From Deltaproteobacteria bacterium (GTDB lineage: Bacteria > Desulfobacterota > Desulfobacteria > Desulfobacterales > JAUVGT01), in NCBI GenBank assembly GCA_030593645.1, contig JAUVGT010000179.1, positions 1 through 9,630 on the forward strand: DNA of 9,630 nt. The letters run 5' to 3'. The translations under genes were made by a program, and so were the position numbers. Under the pieces are notes generated by a model, which was not told where the DNA came from, made no database searches, and saw only the letters and a list, made by a program, of their open reading frames with translations. Below, in pieces: positions 1-6,758 of this stretch (position 1 is the first letter of the stretch; every line of letters begins with the position of its first letter).

Positions 1-7
1 AAAAGTC

Positions 8-147
8 CGAATTAGACGGTTTCGTAAAAAGTTCAAATTCAAGGCGTGCAAATTTCGTAATCATGAAGCGTACTTATAGTACGTTGAATGATTGCGAAAT
101 GCAGCACAACGCAGAAGTTGGACTTTTTACGAGACCGTCAGAATTGG
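8..147. repeat. Long imperfect palindromic repeat (MITE/REP-like)
   Basis: The whole segment reads nearly the same on both strands. The left arm starts CCGAATTAGACGGTTTCGT and the reverse complement of the right arm starts CCAATTCTGACGGTCTCGT; similarity continues, with small gaps, to a centre at about 76, where CGTACT-TAT-AGTACG (69-83) is perfectly self-complementary. No ORF of its own is convincing here. The right-arm core at 120-140 recurs at 2329-2349 with one mismatch, so this is a dispersed family and not a chance hairpin. Such elements are probably non-autonomous and moved by a transposase elsewhere (inference). It lies upstream of the first ATPase gene and could form a large hairpin if transcribed. 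Confidence 0.8.
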
Positions 148-247
148 TAATAAAAGAAAGAGTGACCGGCAACTAAACTCTGAAATCCCTTCTCAGTCAT
201 TCCCTTGAAGATCAAAATAGACTTGATATTTAAACAAATCTGTGAAA

Positions 248-263
248 TATATACTTGTATATA
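248..263. promoter_or_regulatory. Perfect 16-bp dyad, possible operator
   Basis: TATATAC-TT-GTATATA is a perfect inverted repeat with 7-bp arms and a 2-nt spacer, 54 nt before the chosen ATG of the first ATPase. A weak -35-like TTGATA at 223-228 lies upstream, but its spacing to TATATA at 248-253 is 19 nt, so the promoter is uncertain. The dyad could bind a dimeric regulator over the promoter. In AT-rich DNA it could also be chance. Confidence 0.25.
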
Positions 264-317
264 CGCCGAGATACGAATAATTAACCTTGATTTTTGAACA
301 CAGCAAAAGAGGCCGAG

Positions 318-1643
318 ATGAAAAGAATAATCCAGCACGATCTGGAAAGATGGAGGACTAATCAAAGGCGAAAACCGCTTCTGATACGTGGAGCGCGCCA
401 GGTCGGTAAGACCTATATTGTCAGAAAATTGGGAGAGAATTTTGACCATTACGTTGAAATAAATTTTGAACTGCTCAAAGATGCAAGAGCGATTTTTCAA
501 TCCGATCTTCAACCGGATCGAATCACTCGGGATTTGGCATTGCTGACCAGAAAAAAAATAATACCTGGGAAAACGTTGGTTTTTTTTGATGAAATCCAAG
601 AAGCACCGGAGGCGTTAACATCGCTCAGGTATTTTTATGAGATGATGCCTGAACTTCACCTGATCGCTGCCGGATCTCTTTTAGAATTTCAGATTGAGAA
701 AACAGGTATACCGGTCGGTAGAATTACGACTTTATATATGTATCCACTCTCTTTTTCCGAGTTTCTTACTGCCTGCGGGAATGGTGATTATATAGCCGCA
801 ATTAAAGATTGTTTTTCCACAATGCGTATTAATGAAGCCGTGCACAATCAAATAATGAAACTAATGGGAGAATACATCGCAATTGGCGGCTTACCGGAAG
901 TTGTAAATTGTTGGGAAGAAACAAAAGACTATTATGAATGTCTCAAGGTTCTAAGAGGGCTCGCGGAAACGTATCGGCAGGATTTTGGAAAGTACGCAAA
1001 GAAGCACCAAATCAAATATGTTGATAAATTATTCAATGAAGTGCCGTCACATATGAGTAAGAAATTTAAATTTACCAATTTATCGGGTTCATTTCGAAAA
1101 AGAGAATTATCTCCCGCGATTGACCTTTTAAGTATGGCCGGTGTGATACACAAAATATACCATTCCTCGGGTCAGGGCGTGCCCATCGGTTCCGGTGTGA
1201 AATATGATCACTTTAAATTAATCTTTTTTGATATCGCACTTTCCCAGGCGATTTTAAATATTGAAATGAGTCCATGGATACTGAATCCGCTGGATCAGAT
1301 TATTAACAAGGGGATCATTGCTGAAGCTTTTGTGGGCCAGGAGTTCATTGCTAATTTAAGTAAAGATATCAAGGCACAGCTATATTATTGGCACCGTGAA
1401 GCGAGGTCGTCAAACGCAGAAATTGACTACCTGGTTTTTGATAACGGCCAGATCATTCCTGTGGAAGTAAAAAGCGGCAAGGAGGGAAGATTGAAAAGTA
1501 TGCAGATGTTTTTTAAACATCATCCTCAAACTCCATATGGCGTCCGTTATTATGGCGGTTTACCGCAAAAAACAGACAAGATTCACTCTTTCCCTTTATA
1601 TTGCGCAATCGCAGGCGTTCAAAAATCTGCCTCAAATATATAA
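318..1643 (+). CDS. AAA-family ATPase with C-terminal DUF4143 domain
   Basis: A 441-aa P-loop ATPase of the large prokaryotic AAA_14/DUF4143 family. Seen in the sequence: Walker A GARQVGKT (residues 25-32), Walker B LVFFDEIQ (87-94), a sensor-like GSLLEF (119-124), the family motif GGLPE (190-194), and near the C-terminus AEIDYLVF followed by VEVKSGK. D370, E383 and K385 fit a PD-(D/E)XK nuclease-like pattern. Biochemical function is largely unestablished for the family; roles in DNA transactions or stress are guesses. ATG at 318 is chosen over an in-frame TTG at 294 because AGAGG (308-312) sits 5 nt upstream and because MKRIIQ is a natural family N-terminus. The gene is intact and monocistronic, and its 3' end overlaps a minus-strand coding remnant by 12 nt. 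It is homologous to the ATPase at 6759-8072 but clearly diverged, so not a recent duplicate. Confidence 0.93.
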   Translation: MKRIIQHDLERWRTNQRRKPLLIRGARQVGKTYIVRKLGENFDHYVEINFELLKDARAIFQSDLQPDRITRDLALLTRKKIIPGKTLVFFDEIQEAPEALTSLRYFYEMMPELHLIAAGSLLEFQIEKTGIPVGRITTLYMYPLSFSEFLTACGNGDYIAAIKDCFSTMRINEAVHNQIMKLMGEYIAIGGLPEVVNCWEETKDYYECLKVLRGLAETYRQDFGKYAKKHQIKYVDKLFNEVPSHMSKKFKFTNLSGSFRKRELSPAIDLLSMAGVIHKIYHSSGQGVPIGSGVKYDHFKLIFFDIALSQAILNIEMSPWILNPLDQIINKGIIAEAFVGQEFIANLSKDIKAQLYYWHREARSSNAEIDYLVFDNGQIIPVEVKSGKEGRLKSMQMFFKHHPQTPYGVRYYGGLPQKTDKIHSFPLYCAIAGVQKSASNI

Positions 1644-1769
1644 ATAAGATTTGAGGGTAAGACGAGGGCCAGAATCAACAATAATTTCATCACATCTATT
1701 TACCAGTAATTCATCATCCCAATCGATTCCTACATCCAGACATCTCCGGGATTCAATAATGGGGTGCAA
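1632..1769 (-). pseudogene. Truncated coding remnant, unrecognised protein
   Basis: On the minus strand a 42-codon open stretch (1760 down to TGA at 1632-1634) has protein-like composition, including GIDWDDELLV and DSGPRLTLKSYL. The frame runs into the 21-bp inverted repeat at 1761-1781 and meets a stop just beyond it, so any 5' part of the gene is missing. The only possible start is a TTG inside that repeat. I do not recognise the family. It is tail-to-tail with the upstream ATPase gene and overlaps it by 12 nt. It is probably the 3' end of a gene cut by the element at 1761-1918, but a chance open frame cannot be excluded. Confidence 0.35.
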
Positions 1770-1918
1770 TTAAAAGTGATGAGTTAAAAAAATAACAACC
1801 GGAGTTGTGGATTCGGGTCAGGCCCGGAATGGTTACAGGAACCACGTCATACCGGACTCCGATCCGGTATCCAGAAAAAATGGATTTAATCCTTTTCCAT
1901 CACTTTTAATGACACCCC
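1761..1918. mobile_element. 158-bp MITE-like element with 21-bp inverted repeats
   Basis: The ends are inverted repeats: 1761-1781 starts GGGGTGCAATTAAAAGTGAT, and the reverse complement of 1898-1918 starts GGGGTGTCATTAAAAGTGAT; 19 of 21 positions match. The interior carries palindromic repeat DNA: ACCGGA-CTCCGA-TCCGGT (1851-1868) inside a GTCAT...ATCCAG frame, plus a CGGGTCAGGCCCG-like hairpin near 1814. There is no room for a transposase, so it would be non-autonomous. No target-site duplication is visible at the flanks (ATAAT on the left, GTTTT on the right). It separates two coding remnants that both lose their 5' ends at its borders. Confidence 0.55.
1846..1874. repeat. Short palindromic repeat (GTCATACCGG type)
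   Basis: A GTCAT...CCAG unit with a perfect 6-bp stem ACCGGA/TCCGGT around a 6-nt loop. It resembles the arms of the larger palindromic repeat at 2253-2322 and looks like a dispersed REP-type sequence carried inside the inverted-repeat-bounded element. It also supplies the spurious N-terminal codons of the open frame that leads into the antitoxin remnant. Confidence 0.55.
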
Positions 1919-2127
1919 GTTTTTTCGGATTTGAATATCACAAGGGCTTTTATATGGCGAAACCGGAAAAAGCGATTCTGGACACACTTTATTTTCGGGG
2001 ATCAAATCCGGTAGAAGATGAACTGGAGATGACCGAAGTGGATATGAAAAAACTTGCAGGGCAGTCAATCAAGTATACCGGTACCATCCGAAAGAAACTT
2101 GAGTCACGCATGAACATCTACAGCTGA
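1909..2127 (+). pseudogene. C-terminal fragment of an AbiEi-like antitoxin/regulator
   Basis: The 72-residue frame reads RFFGFEYHKGFYMAKPEKAI, then LDTLYFRG, then a helical tail ending in a stop at 2125-2127. The pattern (FFGF, then A-x-PEKA-x-LD-x-LY) is typical of the C-terminal domain of AbiEi-type antitoxins/transcriptional regulators of type IV toxin-antitoxin systems, which normally run to about 190-280 residues with an N-terminal winged helix. That N-terminal part is absent: the family-like sequence begins two codons past the ATG, inside the inverted repeat at 1898-1918. The longer open frame starting at 1807 is repeat-encoded and should not be read as protein. No AbiEii toxin follows. 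Most likely a dead remnant; family assignment is from motif memory only. Confidence 0.6.
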
Positions 2128-2252
2128 AAACAAAAGGGTGACCCTCAATGTTTGTTTATTTCTAATGGGAGTCATGCTTCTCAGCCAAATTACACTACTC
2201 GTCTGTCCTCATTATGTCTCTCCTTTTTAAAAGCAGACAATTCCTCTTTGTT

Positions 2253-2349
2253 GTCATTCCTGCGGAAGCGGGAATCCAGTCTTTTCAATATGTTCTGGAT
2301 GCCGGATCAAGCTCGGCATGACGATTTCGGACTTTTTACGAGACTGTCA
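2253..2349. repeat. Composite palindromic repeat plus a lone arm of the 8-147 repeat
   Basis: GTCATTCCTGCGGAAGCG begins the left arm and CTGGATGCCGG...GGCATGAC forms the right arm (2253-2322), giving an imperfect hairpin of the GTCATTCC/ATCCAG class common in several proteobacterial and Desulfobacterota genomes. It is followed directly by 2329-2349, which matches 120-140 at 20 of 21 bases. Only one arm of that second repeat family is present, so the locus is either a nested insertion or a deletion product. The open frame across it is not a gene. Confidence 0.7.
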
Positions 2350-2408
2350 ATTATGATCTTAATATATTTTTTTGGGGGGAGACGGAATTGTTCATAATAC
2401 GTTTATAA

Positions 2409-2458
2409 TAATTCAAAAATAAGTACAATTTGTCAACACCGTCCCTGAGTTTTACGCA
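2409..2458. repeat. 50-bp direct repeat, copy 1
   Basis: Starts TAATTCAAAAATAAGTACAA and ends GTCCCTGAGTTTTACGCA. It matches 8533-8582 in the same orientation with a single mismatch (GTCAAC here, GTTAAC there). Here it abuts the broken end of the RAYT transposase fragment, so it may be the terminal sequence of a RAYT-linked repeat. The two copies bracket about 6.1 kb containing the SNF2-SWIM operon and the second ATPase. Confidence 0.85.
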
Positions 2459-2618
2459 CGAAAAGTATTGTGTTTTAGTTTCGACAATAATGTTATCCAA
2501 ACGATCCAAAAAAGTTATCCCGGTCTTTTTCATTCCGAAATATCTTCCGGCGCTCTATTCCTCTGACTATTTTATGATGTACCGCTCCCGGCGCATCTGT
2601 TCTTGCTTTTCTTGCCAT
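2459..2618 (-). pseudogene. N-terminal fragment of a RAYT (IS200-like Y1) transposase, frameshifted
   Basis: The minus strand from ATG at 2618 reads MARKARTDAPGAVHHK, then IVRGIERRKIFRNEKDRDNF. This is the characteristic N-terminus of REP-associated tyrosine transposases (Y1_Tnp domain). The frame hits a stop after 41 codons (end 2493). Dropping one base in the six-T run (A-run 2508-2513 on the plus strand) restores FLDRLDNIIVETKTQYFS, the expected continuation. The family likeness then stops abruptly where the 50-bp repeat begins at 2458, before the HxH catalytic motif and the tyrosine region. The gene is therefore inactivated by both a frameshift and a truncation. No good Shine-Dalgarno is seen. 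The upstream motif GGGGGACATTCC (plus-strand reverse complement near 2667-2677) fits RAYT-associated repeats I have seen elsewhere. Confidence 0.8.
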
Positions 2619-2851
2619 AGTTTTTTCATATCACATACTCATATCTATGTTAATCATAATATCATGGAATGTCCCCCAAATCTGTAGGCTTCATCCCGAA
2701 AGCGTACGCGCCTGTCACTATACCGATCTGCATTCAAAAATCGCTTTGGCCCGTGTCGTCAATATAGAAAAAGTTGGAGTCGAGCTTTCCATTCGATATG
2801 ACTAAAAATTATTTTTCGTTCTATAATAAAAAAATTAAATGCTTGTTCCCT
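2619..2851. other. Non-coding gap between transposase remnant and SWIM gene
   Basis: No supported gene. It is AT-rich, with a poly-A tract at 2828-2834, and contains the probable upstream part of the RAYT element. I looked for an intrinsic terminator of the SNF2-SWIM operon just beyond 2852 and found no strong GC hairpin followed by a T-run. Confidence 0.5.
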
Positions 2852-3868
2852 TTAACGGAGTCGATATTTTATCACTCTCTTGTATACACCACCGGATATG
2901 TTTTCAATTTTCCCAAGGCGATTCAGGCGATAAACAATATTTCTTACTTTTTTTGCATCCATACCCGACTTTTTTATCAGTTCGTTTATTGAAATACTTT
3001 TTTTCTGTTTTCTGAATATTTGTTCTATTGTCCCGACAGCGGTTATGTTTTTCTTTTTAGTTTGCTTAGAATTTTTTGGAATCTTTTTAAAAACCTGTTT
3101 TTTCAGCACATCTTTTTTTAGTTTTCCAGAAGATTTTTCTTCTCCAAGATCCACTCCAAACAGCTCTGAAAGCGTTGACTCATCTTTAATGACACGTGAT
3201 GTTTTCTTTTTAGCTTTCGAAAGAAGGTCATTTTTGCTCTCTTTCAGTGTTTCCGTAATAAGGTCATTGATGTTTGCCTTTCGCAGGACAAAAAAGAGAC
3301 CCGGATCTTTATCAAGTCTTGCACCAATTCCATAAAGCGTGGCGGCAACGTGCTTACACATATATGCCCAGTCAGGGCATGAACAATTGAACTCAATTTC
3401 TTTGGGAATCGGAAACAGCCCGGTTTTTTCCTGAGTAAATATTGAGCCCAGTTTTTTGGGAAAATTGCCGGCAATCAGTTTCTTAAAACTATCCAGCCTG
3501 CCTTTGCAGCTTTGTTTTATGGCGGTCCAATTTTTTTTGGGAATCGGTTTAATGTTAATTAAAACAGAATAGGGTTTTGAACGTGATCCCTGAACCAGCG
3601 ACTCAACCTTTCCGGCTTTTATCTTCAGATCAAGTACTGCGCTGTGACGGACATAGCTTCTTCCGCGACCGATTCGATTGCTGTAATCAGCGTAACGCTC
3701 AAGGTTGTTATTCCATTCTTTGCCCCACCATGTTTTTACCAGGGCCTGACCTTCTATGGTAACAGGTTGAATATCCGGTTTTTTCTTTTTCAGCTGTTTT
3801 ATTTTTTTTTCTGCTTTGGCTTTTCTTTCACCCACAGATACGTATTTCGGAAATCTGTAATAACTCAT
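2852..3868 (-). CDS. SWIM zinc-finger protein with C-terminal winged-helix-like segment
   Basis: A 338-aa cytoplasmic, very basic protein. Residues 40-120 carry the conserved front part of YwqB-like SWIM proteins (TWWGKEW, GRGRSYVR, VQGSRSKPY). The SWIM zinc finger follows as C162-x-C164-x6-C171-x-H173 (NCSCPDWAYMCKH); all four ligands are present. SWIM fingers bind DNA or protein partners. Residues 203-275 are a lysine-rich, probably disordered linker. Residues 276-333 (TIEQIFRKQKKSISINELIK, then KKVRNIVYRLNRLGKI and GGVY) look like a winged helix-turn-helix. The ATG at 3868 has AGGAG 5 nt upstream. It is the second gene of an operon with the SNF2 helicase, 8 nt downstream and probably translationally coupled. 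Inferred role: DNA-binding partner or loader of that helicase. The target is unknown. Confidence 0.9.
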   Translation of the reverse strand: MSYYRFPKYVSVGERKAKAEKKIKQLKKKKPDIQPVTIEGQALVKTWWGKEWNNNLERYADYSNRIGRGRSYVRHSAVLDLKIKAGKVESLVQGSRSKPYSVLINIKPIPKKNWTAIKQSCKGRLDSFKKLIAGNFPKKLGSIFTQEKTGLFPIPKEIEFNCSCPDWAYMCKHVAATLYGIGARLDKDPGLFFVLRKANINDLITETLKESKNDLLSKAKKKTSRVIKDESTLSELFGVDLGEEKSSGKLKKDVLKKQVFKKIPKNSKQTKKKNITAVGTIEQIFRKQKKSISINELIKKSGMDAKKVRNIVYRLNRLGKIENISGGVYKRVIKYRLR

Positions 3869-3873
3869 TGATA

Positions 3874-3879
3874 CTCCTA
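3874..3879 (-). promoter_or_regulatory. SWIM-gene Shine-Dalgarno overlapping the SNF2 stop codon
   Basis: The minus strand reads TTATAGGAGTATCAATG. The SNF2 stop TAG (3879-3877) shares its last two bases with the AGGAG ribosome-binding site (3878-3874) of the SWIM gene, whose ATG follows 5 nt later. This arrangement favours re-initiation by ribosomes finishing the helicase and supports a fixed two-gene unit. Confidence 0.85.
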
Positions 3880-6582
3880 TAAAGTTAACCTGAACAAATT
3901 CATTAACCGGCTGTTGTCCATTTCCGTGATCAGGGTCCCAGCGGAATGTGAGACCACCTGGTCGGCCAATTCTTTTTTCTCTTCTATCATTGCATCGATT
4001 TTTTCTTCAATAGTGCCTCGAGTAATAAACTTATGAACGATGACCTTTTTGTCCTGGCCGATTCGAAAAACCCGATCTGTGGCCTGGTTCTCAACAGCCG
4101 GATTCCACCACCGATCAAAATGAATCACGTGATTGGCTTTTGTAAGATTGAGCCCTACTCCTCCGGCTTTAAGGGAAAGCACCATAAATGGACAATAGTT
4201 TTTATCTTGAAAGGTTTCAATAATTTTTTTTCTTTTTCCAACAGCTACACTGCCATGAAGCACAAGCCCTTTGTGATTGAAAATAGTTTCAAGAAAAAAT
4301 CTTATCGGTTCGGTCATTTCCTTGAACTGGGTAAACACAAGAACCCGTTCCCTTTTTTCATAAATGGTTTCACAAATCTGACGCAGCCTTTGAAACTTTC
4401 CGCTCTCAGATTCTTTGTATCCTCCGGTACCTGTTAGCTGATCCGGGTGATTGCAAAGCTGCTTGAATTTCATTATCGAGGACAAAACCAGGCCTTTTCG
4501 TTGAATACCTTCGGACTCCGCAATTCGTTTTTCAAGATCTATCACAGATTTCTGATAAAGCACGATCTGTTTTTTACTTAAATCCGCGAAGCTTTTCATC
4601 TCTACTTTATCCGGAAGGTCCGTGATTACTGTTTTATCAGTTTTGAGCCGGCGAAGAATATATGGCGATACGATCTTTCTTAAGCGGGTATATCCTTCCG
4701 GATTGTTTTTCAGTTTTTTCGTAAATGTACCAAACTCTTTTTTATTCCCCAGAAGACCCGGATTTAAAAAGTCAAAAAGAGACCACAAGTCAGAAATCCT
4801 GTTTTCCACCGGTGTTCCGGTCATGACAATCCTGTTCCTGGCTTTTAGTTTTTTCACGGCCCGTGTCTGCCTGGTACCCGGGTTCTTGATCGCCTGTGCT
4901 TCATCCAGTATCAGGTAATTCCATCTGTATTCACCAAGCCATTCATATCGCTGGGTAAGGGCATAACTTGTAATCACAAGATCAAATAGATTTAACTCTT
5001 TTTCGTTCTTATGGATCGTGACCTTTTGAGTTGTAGATTTTGTTTTTTTCTCGCTGTTGGGTAATATAAAACCTGGATGGGCAATATATACTTTCAGACT
5101 GGGATAGAATTTTTTAATCTCGCTGATCCAGTTTGATATCAGGGAGGCCGGAACAACCAGGAGACTGGCGGGTAATCTTTCCTTTTCCGTGAGAACACTT
5201 AAAAAAGCAAGGACCTGGATGGTTTTGCCCAGACCCATGTCATCGGCCAGACAAGCACCGAAATTCAACGAATCAAGATAATTAAGCCAGTTTAAACCCT
5301 TTTCCTGGTACTTCCGGAGATCGGCCTTAAATCCCTTACCGGTTTTTATGTTTTTAACCAGATCAGGCTGTTTAAGCTTTTCAATAACGGACTTGAGCCA
5401 GTTCCCGTTCGAAATGCCCAGATCAATATTCCCGAGGTTTTTCAAGGCCCCGTCAAACATTTTTTCAGGATTGATCTGCTGCCGCATGGCATCGCGAAGA
5501 GTTAATCCTTCGCCTGTCATCTGGTTGATTTTATCACACACTTCTATGACCAGTTTTAATTTTTCATGATCTACCGCCACCCATTTGTTTTTGATAAAAG
5601 CAAGGCCCTCTGATTCCTCAAGCATCTGCCGTGCTTCTTTTTCCGAAATTACCATATCTCCCAGAAAGATATCTGCGTTGAAATCTATCAGTGCATCCAG
5701 ACCCAAACATGACGGTTTGTTTTCGCCAAATGAAATATTCAACCCTGCCCCCTTTGAAGAAGGTTTCCACCAGTCCGGTATCCGGCATAATACACCGGAC
5801 TTCTCGTAGTAAGGAATCTCCTTCAAAAAAGAAAATGCCTCATTCGCATTCCAGGCCAGGGGATGAAACAGCTCGCCGGTTTCAATCAGGTCAGAGACCA
5901 GTGCACTTTTTTCAGCGGCACGATAGACCGTTGAGAGAAGATTCAGTAACTGGTCATCACTATACTCTTCTATGGCATGTTTCAGGGGCAGGTGTTTTGG
6001 TTTACCGTTTCTTCCCATCCCGACCGAGTAGGTCGCCATAAATGCAAAAGGCCGGTCACTGCTCTTATTTTCCACCAGATGAAAGAAGACCCGACCGGCA
6101 ATGTGAATCAGGGGATTCTGCGTGTGGAAAAATGATTCCACGGTCCCATCATAGTTTTGGATCTGTTCCGAAAAAATCGTCCCAAGTCTGTCCCATAAAC
6201 TATTTAGCATCTCCCGATTCACATATTCGGCCCCTGGGATCATTGGTAGGCTTTCGGTAAACTGATCAAGCTCTTGATCGGAAATATCAACAACGGAATT
6301 ATGCCGCAGAGTTTCCAGTTCTGAGATCCGGCTGAGTTTATGGATAAACAATTGGGAAAATCTTGTAAAATAGTCAATCGAGGGGGACAGTTCGCCATGC
6401 CGCCCATAAAACCCGAGATAAAACAACCAGGTTTTTTGATCATGAGTAAAATCACTGTAAATAGAATTCAGAATTTCTATTGCCTCTTCCGGAACCTTTC
6501 CTTTATAATTCTCCCACTCCGGAAGAATAGTCTGGTCGGGCATAACAGAAAGCATTAATATTCTATTCACTTCATCATTCAT
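3877..6582 (-). CDS. SNF2-family DEAD/DEAH helicase/translocase
   Basis: A 901-aa Swi2/Snf2 ATPase, predicted to translocate on double-stranded DNA rather than unwind it (family knowledge). In order: an N-terminal region to about 250 with family patterns such as IAGRVFFHL and AFMATYS; a SNF2-associated DUF3670-like domain at about 256-376 (GVLCRIPDWW, then FLGDMVISEKEA); and a helicase core with the Q-like LRKYQEKG (422-429), Walker A DDMGLGKT (447-454), Ia LLVVPASL, DEAQ (560-563), TGTP (588-591), AGGVGLNLT (806-814) and QATDRVFRIGQ (833-843). All core motifs look intact. Start choice: ATG 6582 has AGGA 11 nt upstream. ATG 6594 has its AGG touching the codon, and TTG 6609 has no Shine-Dalgarno. 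The operon with the SWIM gene recalls Bacillus YwqA/YwqB. The precise role (repair, chromosome upkeep, defence) cannot be read from the sequence. Confidence 0.93.
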   Translation of the reverse strand: MNDEVNRILMLSVMPDQTILPEWENYKGKVPEEAIEILNSIYSDFTHDQKTWLFYLGFYGRHGELSPSIDYFTRFSQLFIHKLSRISELETLRHNSVVDISDQELDQFTESLPMIPGAEYVNREMLNSLWDRLGTIFSEQIQNYDGTVESFFHTQNPLIHIAGRVFFHLVENKSSDRPFAFMATYSVGMGRNGKPKHLPLKHAIEEYSDDQLLNLLSTVYRAAEKSALVSDLIETGELFHPLAWNANEAFSFLKEIPYYEKSGVLCRIPDWWKPSSKGAGLNISFGENKPSCLGLDALIDFNADIFLGDMVISEKEARQMLEESEGLAFIKNKWVAVDHEKLKLVIEVCDKINQMTGEGLTLRDAMRQQINPEKMFDGALKNLGNIDLGISNGNWLKSVIEKLKQPDLVKNIKTGKGFKADLRKYQEKGLNWLNYLDSLNFGACLADDMGLGKTIQVLAFLSVLTEKERLPASLLVVPASLISNWISEIKKFYPSLKVYIAHPGFILPNSEKKTKSTTQKVTIHKNEKELNLFDLVITSYALTQRYEWLGEYRWNYLILDEAQAIKNPGTRQTRAVKKLKARNRIVMTGTPVENRISDLWSLFDFLNPGLLGNKKEFGTFTKKLKNNPEGYTRLRKIVSPYILRRLKTDKTVITDLPDKVEMKSFADLSKKQIVLYQKSVIDLEKRIAESEGIQRKGLVLSSIMKFKQLCNHPDQLTGTGGYKESESGKFQRLRQICETIYEKRERVLVFTQFKEMTEPIRFFLETIFNHKGLVLHGSVAVGKRKKIIETFQDKNYCPFMVLSLKAGGVGLNLTKANHVIHFDRWWNPAVENQATDRVFRIGQDKKVIVHKFITRGTIEEKIDAMIEEKKELADQVVSHSAGTLITEMDNSRLMNLFRLTL

Positions 6583-6673
6583 GATCAATTTCATCCTAAT
6601 TTGATACAAGCAAGTTTATATCGTATTTTGTTTAATTAACCTATATTACCTATCCTGTCTCCGAAATTGATAT

Positions 6674-6702
6674 ATAATGGAGTGTGGCTAAGTCTTTGTC
6701 AA
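6674..6702 (-). promoter_or_regulatory. Probable sigma-70 promoter of the SNF2-SWIM operon
   Basis: The minus strand shows a perfect -35 TTGACA (6702-6697), a 17-nt spacer and a -10 CATTAT (6679-6674, 4 of 6 consensus). Transcription would begin near 6667, giving a leader of about 85 nt before ATG 6582. It lies in the 176-nt gap between this operon and the second ATPase, so the SNF2-SWIM pair can be transcribed independently of the ATPase upstream. Confidence 0.5.
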
Positions 6703-6758
6703 TGCTCATTAGTTGAATAATGAAGGTTTTTATTCGCCTGTCCCTGGAGATTTTTTCC

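Noticed and set aside
138..599. Minus-strand 153-codon open frame
   Set aside because: Overlaps the repeat and the start of the clear ATPase gene on the other strand; no family features, composition typical of an antisense shadow.
1807..1908. N-terminal extension of the antitoxin-like frame (MDSGQARNGYRNH...)
   Set aside because: Encoded by palindromic repeat DNA inside the inverted-repeat element; such DSGQARN-like translations are a common artefact of these repeats.
2152..2397. Plus-strand 81-codon frame
   Set aside because: Its second half (SFLRKRESS, DQARHDD) is translated repeat DNA and there is no credible start signal.
2351..2533. Minus-strand 60-codon frame read as a separate small gene
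   Set aside because: Its first part is the frameshifted continuation of the RAYT fragment and the rest is the 50-bp repeat; it is not an independent gene.
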